Assembly (NCBI GenBank): GCA_040954595.2
Contig: CM082579.2
Location: 13,640,001 to 13,704,000 of the forward strand
Reading direction: 5' to 3'
Source of the DNA: Balanoglossus misakiensis
Taxonomy: Eukaryota; Hemichordata
Length of the DNA stretch: 64,000 nucleotides
A program made the position numbers and the translations under genes. Below, piece after piece: positions 56,113-64,000 of this stretch (positions are counted from its first letter, which is position 1; the number at the start of each line of letters is the position of its first letter). A model generated the notes under the pieces. It did no database searches, was not told where the DNA came from, and was given only the letters and a program-made list of their open reading frames with translations.

Positions 56113-56828
56113 ACTATCACGTAACAAGCAATTTAAATTACCTTCGCAAAAACAGTATGCTCTATGTTTTTTTGTTAACGCTTTGAGATGTCTGGCTCAA
56201 ATCTGCGTGAATGCAAGCTGTCATAACTTTTGTACAAAGTAGTGTCTCATTTTTTTTAAAGCAACTAGCTTGATTTTTAAAATGAAAAAAACTTCTGATA
56301 TACTAGGAATAGTAGGATTTATTCACTACTCCAGAAGTTTTCTGAATTACAATGCACTTAACGGGACATTAGCTGTAACTTTTGGCTTTAATTGATGTAC
56401 ATATATTTTTGTTCTGAGTATCAATGGGAATTTCTTGTTCTACTCCAAACAGCATGCTAATATACCCATTTATACTTCACTTGTCAACATAGCCCGTGAA
56501 TGTGTAATGTTATCATTCACATTTTTTTACTACTGTTACGTAAATATGCAACATGTCTAAAAAATATGTTTTTATAGAATATATTTATTTATTTAGAGTA
56601 AAATGTTTTTGGTGACATTTAAATATTTAGTGGATGGTATTTTATACATCAATTGTGGGTTTCAACATATTGTTGGGAGTAGCACAAGAATCTTAAGTGG
56701 CCACATAGAATTAATTTTCAACCTTCAGTAAAACCTGTCAAAACCAAACCCTGTCTAATCTGGAAACCTGTCTATACTGAACACCTTTTCAGTACCTTCG
56801 ACATAGAATCACATGTTAAAAGAACCTT
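56113..56828. repeat. 715 bp duplicated segment, source copy
   Basis: Nearly identical to 58829-59543; the visible differences are one T in a T-run and one A/G. Its right breakpoint falls inside the MITE at 56726-56902. No flanking direct repeats are seen here, so this looks like the donor. Confidence 0.93.
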
Positions 56829-56902
56829 TACAAACTGGAAATGTCTGTAAACTGAACAATTTCTTCAGTGCCTTCAGTGTTCGGTTCAGACAGGTTTTAC
56901 TG
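56726..56902. mobile_element. Tc1/mariner-type MITE
   Basis: Ends CAGTAAAACCTGTC and GACAGGTTTTACTG; TA follows the right end, but TT precedes the left. The inside repeats CTGGAAACCTGTCTATACTG-type words. A truncated copy is carried in the duplicate at about 59441-59543, and a related stretch is at 42484-42560. Confidence 0.8.
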
Positions 56903-56988
56903 TATTTAATTTCTCACACTGCTGGCCGCTGGGAGTGTGGGATAGGATATCCCCGACGAGTGTGAGAAATACGATCTCAGGTCCTTGG

Positions 56989-57568
56989 TAGACTGTCGAC
57001 AGTCCCTCGCGCCTAATGTGTATCGATACGGCGTTTCGTGCGAGGGCCGAAGGCCCGATTCGGCGTTTCGTGGTGCGAGGGCCGTGAGGCCCGAGGGACT
57101 GTTATAGCTTGTAAGCCTTGCCTTGATATTAATTATGCATGCAGAAAATGACTTAGTAAAATTTGCATAAGGGGGCGTAAATCAGCGGCGAAACTATCGA
57201 AACAACTAAAACTATCGATGACGGTTCCTCGGTAAATTCGCCGATTCTGTCCAAGAGAAAAGGTGCGATTTCATAAGCCAAATTTCCCACTGCCTGTTGG
57301 CGACGCAACAAAAACATCTTTGCCGTTGGTCAATGAGTTTATGACGTATATTAACTGTCAATCATTTTACAGGGGCATTTTCCCACAGTGCCCGTGTGAG
57401 GGCGAAACAAGGTATAACAGTCCCTCGGGCCACGCCCTCGGGCCTTACGGCCATCGCACCACGAAACGCCGAATCGGGCCTTAGGCCCACAAAAGATACG
57501 GGCCTTACGGCCCTCGCACGAAACGCCGAATCGATACACATTAGGCGCGAGGGACTGTTGACAGTCTA
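56989..57568. mobile_element. hAT-like MITE, 580 bp, 8 bp target duplication
   Basis: Flanked by GTCCTTGG at 56981-56988 and 57569-57576. Ends TAGACTGTCGACAG and CTGTTGACAGTCTA, with inverted arms of well over 100 bases rich in GCGAGGGCC and CGGCGTTTCGTG words. The related repeat at 57790-57962 shows an uninterrupted GTCCTTGGGAGTGTGAG, confirming the insertion. The 8 bp duplication and TAG start fit the hAT superfamily. No transposase. Confidence 0.88.
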
Positions 57569-57789
57569 GTCCTTGGGAGTGTGAGATTCTATTATTCTCA
57601 CACTCTCACTGAATCGAAAGCTGTATATGACGCGAGCGCTGATTGGTTGACAAAGAGTTCTTTCTCTTCGCGCACTAAATGTTATCCAATGGCGTGATGT
57701 GTATTACAGGCACAGAACTATAACGTGCCCCCAGACGACAGTTCCAGAGTCATTTATTCAATGTTTTAACGAATTTGGCTAATTTGTGA

Positions 57790-57962
57790 CCGTGTGAGAA
57801 AAATAATCTCACACACCAAGGACCTGGGATCGTATTTCTCACACTCGTCAGGGATATTTTGTCCCACACTCGCCTGCGGCTCGTGTGTGACAGAAAATCC
57901 CCAACTCGTGTGAGAAATACGATCCCAAGTCCTTGGGAGTGTGAGATTCTATTAATCCCAAA
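57790..57962. repeat. Palindromic repeat with CTCACAC arms
   Basis: AATCTCACACACCAAGGACC at the left mirrors GGTCC/AGTCCTTGG..GTGTGAGATT at the right, with GATCGTATTTCTCACACTCG and its complement inside. A second copy, split by the hAT-like MITE, occupies about 56915-56988 and 57569-57611. Confidence 0.83.
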
Positions 57963-58791
57963 TGTCATAGCAGCTGCCCCTTTAAAACAATTTCTTTAAA
58001 AAATGTGTTTCTAATAGATTTGGTCAGGTGGAAAAGTATGTCACATACTGTTTTCACTGAACACTGATGTGGTTGCAATTTTATTGACACAAATTGAATC
58101 ACACTATGCATCACATTAGACTTAGGGGTAAACCATTTTATATTTAGGAGAGTGCAGTTTAGTTTCTACTCTGCCTATTCTCTGATGTTTTTTCTTTACT
58201 ATTTGGCAGAGGCAAAATGCAGACTAGTTATGGAAGTGTTCCTAAGTAACTATGCATAAATTATTTCTATTAATCTAAGCACATTATGTAAAATATAAAT
58301 CAACCAGGTAGACTCATGTCTCCCCCTACAGTAATGGTGACAATTCTTTTTATAGTACCCAACTTACTCAAGTAAACACACTTAGTGTTAGCAAACAGTC
58401 CTATAGATATAGCCTGGACCCCTGTCCCATTCCTGCTGCTGGTAGTGACAGCAGGGTTAGAAAGTGGGCAGAGAACAAGAGTATCTTACAGGCCTCTTTC
58501 ATGACCCCTGTGTGACCTTACATCCTGGTGATTTGTTGGTTTGACATCATTCATCATTCAATGTTAAATACAACAGCTAATCTTTCTAACACAGGCAATG
58601 TTTAACAGTTTTGTTCAAGGATGAGAAAAAATGCATTGATTTAATAGCGTGGTTGGTAAACTCGAAATTGTATACTCACACCGACAAAAAGCCAGGATGT
58701 AGAGGTCAAAAGGGGTCATAAAAGTGGCATGATATAGCACAGTTGCCAGTGGTGTAATGTTTATATAAACTGTGCAACTTCATTCATATTT
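57963..58791. other. No feature recognised
   Basis: AT-rich sequence without a coding frame or clear repeat on either strand. Confidence 0.4.
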
Positions 58792-58829
58792 CTTAGTGGC
58801 AGTAATGTTATTATAAATATAAACTGACA
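58792..58829 (+). repeat. 38 bp direct repeat, left of the inserted copy
   Basis: Starts CTTAGTGGCAGTAATG and ends ATAAACTGACA. Repeated exactly at 59541-59578. Confidence 0.93.
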
Positions 58830-59543
58830 CTATCACGTAACAAGCAATTTAAATTACCTTCGCAAAAACAGTATGCTCTATGTTTTTTTGTTAACGCTTT
58901 GAGATGTCTGGCTCAAATCTGCGTGAATGCAAGCTGTCATAACTTTTGTACAAAGTAGTGTCTCATTTTTTTAAAGCAACTAGCTTGATTTTTAAAATGA
59001 AAAAAACTTCTGATATACTAGGAATAGTAGGATTTATTCACTGCTCCAGAAGTTTTCTGAATTACAATGCACTTAACGGGACATTAGCTGTAACTTTTGG
59101 CTTTAATTGATGTACATATATTTTTGTTCTGAGTATCAATGGGAATTTCTTGTTCTACTCCAAACAGCATGCTAATATACCCATTTATACTTCACTTGTC
59201 AACATAGCCCGTGAATGTGTAATGTTATCATTCACATTTTTTTACTACTGTTACGTAAATATGCAACATGTCTAAAAAATATGTTTTTATAGAATATATT
59301 TATTTATTTAGAGTAAAATGTTTTTGGTGACATTTAAATATTTAGTGGATGGTATTTTATACATCAATTGTGGGTTTCAACATATTGTTGGGAGTAGCAC
59401 AAGAATCTTAAGTGGCCACATAGAATTAATTTTCAACCTTCAGTAAAACCTGTCAAAACCAAACCCTGTCTAATCTGGAAACCTGTCTATACTGAACACC
59501 TTTTCAGTACCTTCGACATAGAATCACATGTTAAAAGAACCTT
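58829..59543. repeat. 715 bp duplicated segment, inserted copy
   Basis: Copy of 56113-56828, flanked on both sides by the same 38 bases. It carries half of a mariner-type MITE at its right end, so the copied unit is not a normal element. Confidence 0.93.
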
Positions 59544-59578
59544 AGTGGCAGTAATGTTATTATAAATATAAACTGACA
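59541..59578 (+). repeat. 38 bp direct repeat, right of the inserted copy
   Basis: Exact copy of 58792-58829 directly after the 715 bp segment. Confidence 0.93.
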
Positions 59579-59812
59579 TCTGAAATCACTTTGCGATGTC
59601 GAAATTCAGTGGGAAGAAACAAACGCCAAAAGTTACCACATTTTATACTGACACTTATTTGTTTTGTACAGTTTACCCTATGGATCCAGCTATCATAGGA
59701 ATAGGTGCAATAATTGTAGCTTTGGTGGGCTGGTTGATCGCTTATGGGCTTGATCAATCATCCCATCTAGGCTACAATTATTGCAGATATCATAGGAAGG
59801 GCACATTGGGAA

Positions 59813-59852
59813 CCCCCCCCCCCCCCTCACACACACACACACACACACACAC
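59813..59852. repeat. C-run and CA microsatellite
   Basis: Fourteen C followed by T and a CA dinucleotide run of about 26 bases. Runs like this are prone to length error. Confidence 0.95.
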
Positions 59853-59909
59853 AATTTGGGCGACAACACAATATATATATATGATGCAGTCTACAAGTTG
59901 CACCGAAAT

Positions 59910-60150
59910 ATCTTTAGGTCCCATTTGTACATACTGGTGGTACCTCATGAGATCGGTTGCGTCTGTATGGATGTATGTCCGTTCACATCAAAAACTTGAA
60001 AACCGCTGAGCATATAACCTCGATATTTGGTGTGCAGATGCAGGCAGGGCTGTAGATGGGAGTTTGTTCAAATGAAGTTGTTGGGAAAAACGTAAATTTG
60101 GCCAAAACTCAGAAACTCAACAACCACTGGTCATATTGATTTGAAAATTG
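59910..60150. repeat. Dispersed repeat, inverse of 62795-63058
   Basis: Shares in opposite orientation GGTTGCGTCTGTATGGATG, TTCACATCAAAAACTTGAAAA, TGTAGATGGGAGTTTGTTC and AATGAAGTTGTTG. A common low-copy invertebrate-style repeat; family not named. Confidence 0.8.
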
Positions 60151-60790
60151 GTATGCATGTACCTTATATTGACCTCACACAGTTGTGTATGTTTTGAACT
60201 AATAGTTTGAATTTTCTATAATTTATGTATTTTTTTGTCTTTTTCCACATTTTTGGTAAAAAATCTACTTTTCTGGAATTGATGACCTGACTTCTTTGAA
60301 ATTTAGTATGGGGCTTCATATAGGTGATGTGAGTTATCAAAGTTTTGTTTAAATTTGCTGCAAAATTTGCAAATTTATAATTTTGGTGCAAATTTTGCCT
60401 TTTTGATCAATTTTTTTCTGTAAAACCATTTGTCAGATTGCTTTGAAATTTGGTAGGCATAGAGATGTGTGTTTGTCAAATCAATTTGTAGAATTCAATA
60501 GTATATTTTTGGGGTGAATATTGCCATTTTTGGTCAAAACTCTTTCTCAGAACCCTCTACCCCATTGCTTTGAAATTTGATTTGAAGGTTCCATGGTGAG
60601 TTGTCATGATGATTTACAAAACCTATGATGAAAGTGTCAATGTTTTGTGGGGGCAATGTCTTGTATTTTGGGGGTATATTTACCAATTTTGATAAAAAAT
60701 TATATTTCTCAGAAAGTGTACACTGTATGGCTGATTTCTATAAATTTTAGTTGTAAGTTAATGGGATTGGCTTCTTTAGAATTATTATGA
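60060..60790. repeat. Degenerate tandem repeat of about 150 bp
   Basis: A TTTGAAATTTGGTA-like word recurs at about 60138, 60292, 60440, 60573 and 60735, each preceded by a TTTTGGTCAAAA / TTCTCAGAA-like phrase. Units are diverged. It continues from the dispersed repeat at 59910. Confidence 0.6.
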
Positions 60791-60799
60791 AATCATATC

Positions 60800-61690
60800 A
60801 TAGGTAATTTGGAATTTCTACTGGGCTTGCGTTTGATATTTTATTTTTTACGCGCAGTGCACGCAAAGAGCCAATTTTTTTTTCGTGAAATTGTATTTGA
60901 AATACGTGCAACAAAATAGCGATAGACAAGCAGGCTTTCAGATAAACATACTTGAATGAGTTCTCCCTTCATGTCTAGATGGCCCAACACAAAAAATATC
61001 ATTTAGAATGTAGCGAATAAAGTACATAAACATCATGAAAGAGACTGTGTACAGTGGTCCCCCCCCCCCCCCGATACATATTAAGTACAGACAAGGTATG
61101 GAATTCTTGTGTTATATCATCAAGGAAAATGACCCAGAAGCCCTACTTGCTTTGTTATATCTAATGGCTTCTGTGTGCATAAATTATAGCCCGACACGTG
61201 TCAAGTTTGTGGCCTAGGTTACCGCACGTACATCATTGTGCGTCCTGCTACAGCATACAAGCGCGCGTACGCGTACATGTGTACAGGGCGCCTGACCGGC
61301 CAACCTTGACAAGGCGCTCCAGATAGCCTCGCCCGCTGTTATCTTTCAATGGATTTTTTGTGTGTGCATGTCACGCAACTGTGACAAAATATTTGCGCGC
61401 ACACATTGTAGTTTTGTGTTATTTAGTGTTATTTTAAATGGGTGTCACACCGATTTAATCAGCCTCCATTCAAAGAGTACACAACAGTCGTGTTATGCAT
61501 TAGCAAAAGATGATAAACTGATGCGGATACAATCAATATAGCTTAATGGTGATGATTCTAAAGCAGAAGGCTAATTGTCATTAGTATCATACATGCAGAG
61601 CCTGAATTTGCCACTTTCTATTGTTCTCACCAAATTTAGTGTAATAACCCATAAGTACCACCCTCTAATTTTAAAGAACACTAATTATGG
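60800..61690. other. No feature recognised
   Basis: Contains a 14 base C-run at about 61060 and a GC-rich patch at 61220-61330 with alternating CG/CA words. No supported gene. Confidence 0.4.
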
Positions 61691-61701
61691 AAGCCCATTA
61701 A

Positions 61702-61786
61702 CCCTTTCACAACCAAGGTTCAGTCAAAACCCATTGTTTTCTATGAAAAGGTTTGACCTGTATAGAAGGAACTTGGGGTGAAAGGG
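61702..61786. mobile_element. 85 bp piggyBac-like MITE between TTAA sites
   Basis: CCCTTTCACAACCAAGGTTC at the left mirrors GAACTTGGGGTGAAAGGG at the right, with TTAA at 61698-61701 and 61787-61790. TTAA followed by CCCTTT is the piggyBac pattern. A fragment of MITE family 1 (AGGGACAAAGTCGC) starts directly at the right TTAA. Confidence 0.82.
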
Positions 61787-61947
61787 TTAAAGGGACAAAG
61801 TCGCTCTTTTTGACTTTTGACTCACTTGCTTTTATTAGAGGTTCCTACCTTTAAATGTTTCATAAAATGTTTAATCAAATCTGTCTACAATCAGAGTAGA
61901 CATTGTTTACATATACCTTTTGTTAAATGATTGTTGTTGTATTTCAG

Positions 61948-62046
61948 ATTGTTGTCAGGAGCAGGTGAGAAATATGGTATGATTTCTGAAGGTCTGAGTA
62001 CTGCATTGCAGTTATTTGACGATATGAAGAGTTTACGATATTCAAG
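61948..62046 (+). CDS. Internal coding exon, unidentified
   Basis: Ninety-nine bases between acceptor TTGTATTTCAG and donor GTAATT. Only one frame is open (incoming phase with two bases carried), reading LLSGAGEKYGMISEGLSTAL and LQLFDDMKSLRYSR. It looks like a helical segment of a larger conserved protein; I do not recognise which. No other exon of the gene is identified in the window. AT-rich intronic sequence on both sides fits. Confidence 0.5.
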
Positions 62047-62264
62047 GTAATTATGGTAAAATTCTGAGTTTCAAGATCATTCTCTACATATGGCCCTGAC
62101 TTTTTTTGGTGGTTTATCTGTTTTTGTAAAGTTCACCATGTCAACCAGGAAATGATTCCATACAGACAGTGGAGTACAACTGAGATGTGAAGTACATTGA
62201 AACCTGCCTAGGAAGGACACCTCTGGGACCACAAAATGTGTCCTTAATAGAGAGGTGTCCTTAA

Positions 62265-63089
62265 AGGGACAAATTCTCTCCCTCGCTTCCCCTTTTCCAT
62301 GAATTAGGTTTGTTACAGGGCACCATTTCTGTTATTCTACATGTGGATATGTAGTGAATCAATGTTTCACCACACACAACTTCAACCCTGCTTGTAGCCA
62401 CCAGAGTGATAAAAAACACACGCCAATAATCGGTCTCTATCATTTATTCATTTTATGCGAGTTTTTATGCTCATATCATTCAAGTGGTATGGAAATTGTG
62501 TATGGTTGAACGTTCATTAACTACATATACTCATGTACATTAATATAAAATGTCTCTTGTATCAAACATAATGGAAAAAATCGCGTCAAGGACACAGTGG
62601 TCCCATTGAGGGAATACACAAGAAAAAGTCTACACCGGAGTAAATGGCGATATACTGACAGACACACACACTAAATAGAACAGCTGGCCTCTTTAAAACT
62701 TAGCCAGTTATGTAATCATTCAGGAATTTCCTGTGTATATAAACAACTCAATAAAGTAAATACACACCACTTCGCAAAGCAATCTGACCAGTAGTTCTTG
62801 AGTTACTGAGTTTTGACTAAGTTCACATTTTTCCAGCTAATTTGCATATTTTTGGCAACGACAACTTCATTTGAACAAACTCCCATCTACAGCCCAGCCT
62901 GCATGTGCACACCAAATATCAAGGTGATACACACAGTGGTTTTCAAGTTTTTGATGTGGACGGACATACATCCATACATCCATCCATACATACATACATA
63001 CAGACGCAACCAATCCCATAAGGTCCCATGGTATATAGGCCTATACCAATGGGACCTAAAAAGGGCAGCGAGAGAGAGACTTTGTCCCT
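62265..63089. mobile_element. MITE family 1 copy, itself interrupted
   Basis: Flanked by TTAA at 62261-62264 and 63090-63093. Arms begin AGGGACAAATTCTC and end GAGAGACTTTGTCCCT. The right arm is split after AAACATAATGGAAAAA by the element at about 62585-63058. Confidence 0.85.
62585..63058. mobile_element. Innermost insertion, repeat related to 59910-60150
   Basis: GGTCCCATTG near the left (about 62597) mirrors CAATGGGACC near the right (about 63055). The interior contains the inverse of 59910-60150 and a CATA/CATC microsatellite at 62968-63000. Exact ends uncertain. Confidence 0.65.
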
Positions 63090-63354
63090 TTAACAGAAAT
63101 GTGCATGTAATATTCTATTCAAACCATTACTCTTGTCTTGAACAATCTTTCCTTAATAGAGAGGTGTCCTGATTAGAGAGATGTCTGTATTAATTGACAG
63201 GTTTCACTGTATTATCAACATTTTCAGTTTCATAATCCTTCTGGATGTCTTTGTCAGAAAATTTTGACAGCAGCCAAAAACTTTCTCTGCCATACTCACA
63301 ATAAGAGAAAGCTTGCACCTGTGTTTTACTGTTAAATTACCACACCACAAAATA

Positions 63355-63559
63355 CTGTAAAACGGGTTATTTTCGCAAGCAACTAATTTTTGCGAAATAC
63401 GCGAGAGCCAACAAAATGTGAAAATAAAAAGTTGCGTAAAATGTTTTTCGGAGATAAAGATGCAATGAAATACAAGAACATGAAAATTAATCCTCGCATA
63501 ACAGTTGCCTCTTTTAATATCGCAAAAATTTCCTGTCACGAAAATAATCCGTTTTACAG
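63355..63559. mobile_element. TA-flanked MITE with CTGTAAAACGG ends
   Basis: CTGTAAAACGGGTTATTTTCG at the left mirrors CGAAAATAATCCGTTTTACAG at the right, with TA at 63353-63354 and 63560-63561. The interior has GCGAAA words. No coding content; the ORFs crossing it are chance. Confidence 0.8.
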
Positions 63560-63560
63560 T

Positions 63561-63713
63561 AATATTGAAGGTCAGAATGCTTTTGATGAGAGAACAATAC
63601 ACCAGTTGCAAAGTATCTTGACTAACATAAAAATGATTGAATTTTCTGAAGAAGATATAATCTCGCAGTTGGTGTATTGTTTCCTCATCAAAAGCATTCT
63701 GACCTTCAATATT
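63561..63713. repeat. Inverted repeat next to the MITE
   Basis: AATATTGAAGGTCAGAATGC at 63561 mirrors GCATTCTGACCTTCAATATT ending at 63713, about 49 bases per arm with a 55 base loop. Confidence 0.85.
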
Positions 63714-64000
63714 ATTCTGTTGAGCTTTACATGCAATCTAGTCTATATATGTTCAGAGGCGATTTTATCATCGGTAACAGATCCTAAATACTAAAAGAGC
63801 ATAAAATGACTGCGACAGATACTTTGTTAGTTGTAACAGGTGTGAAATAAGAATTTGGATAACATTGACAGTATTTTGGCTATTGTTGGGGGGGGGGGGT
63901 GGAGCAATAAGTGATTTTGAAACCCCATGTAACACCTGTCTTACCATTAATATGACTGCATTTATGGTACCATAAGGAATGCTAACAAAATGACTGGGGA
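63714..64000. other. No feature recognised
   Basis: Contains a 14 base G-run at about 63886 and no coding frame. Confidence 0.4.

Larger units (their letters stand above)
62195..63209. mobile_element. Mariner-type MITE carrying nested insertions
   Basis: Ends CATTGAAACCTG and CAGGTTTCACTG, flanked by TA at 62193-62194 and 63210-63211. The inside repeats AGAGAGGTGTCCT. MITE family 1 is inserted at its centre, so the original element was under 200 bp. Confidence 0.8.

Noticed and set aside
59596-60009. 137-codon ORF with a hydrophobic stretch resembling a membrane segment
   Set aside because: The hydrophobic part lies in an imperfect inverted repeat (TGCAATAATTGTAGC facing its complement), and the rest crosses a CA microsatellite and a dispersed repeat.

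Overview
This is an intron-bearing animal genome window with no prokaryotic features: consensus GT..AG splice sites, AATAAA signals, LINEs, LTR retroelements and many MITEs. The one recognisable cellular gene is a DAPK/ROCO-like exon with a COR domain and a death domain (29.3-30.7 kb). Together with the transposon mix (BEL/Pao, Ty3/gypsy-like, Tx1/L1-like and CR1-like LINEs, TIR elements with spliced transposase genes) it suggests a marine invertebrate, perhaps a non-vertebrate deuterostome such as a hemichordate, amphioxus or echinoderm. The species cannot be fixed from the sequence.

1-21.7 kb is one structure: a giant inverted repeat. Each arm carries a BEL/Pao polymerase region pointing outward and the LTR leader, gag-protease and start of reverse transcriptase of a second, gypsy-like element pointing inward. 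The 2.65 kb spacer holds an uninterrupted pol ORF (RT, RNase H, integrase). The arms are nearly identical near the centre and diverge outward. The left arm alone carries a 5.3 kb TIR element flanked by TA; the right arm keeps the matching empty site.

21.7-29 kb holds a tandem array of about 500 bp units. Each complete unit has a Pol III-like A box, B box and T-run on the minus strand, and most have a GC-rich palindrome. The array is interrupted by a 5'-truncated Tx1/L1-like LINE and adjoins a CR1-like LINE that lost its 3' half. 29.3-30.7 kb is the terminal exon of the DAPK-like gene.

36.6-54 kb contains three minus-strand multi-exon genes of uncharacterised types, all apparently mobile or mobile-derived. 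Gene X (36.7-45.2 kb) is a decayed 11-exon gene. A 4.9 kb DNA transposon (39329-44215, about 32 bp TIRs, 4 bp AAAT duplication) sits in its second intron and carries its own three-exon gene of the HxDNCxGQNKN type (resembling Pfam DUF7869). Gene Y (48.5-53.9 kb) is a decayed four-exon gene with a SAP-like motif. MITEs fill the introns of all three.

55-64 kb is mostly noncoding. It has a clean hAT-like MITE with 8 bp duplications, a 715 bp segment copied 2.7 kb away and flanked by 38 bp direct repeats, a three-level nested MITE insertion, degenerate 150 bp repeats, and one short unidentified coding exon at 61948-62046.
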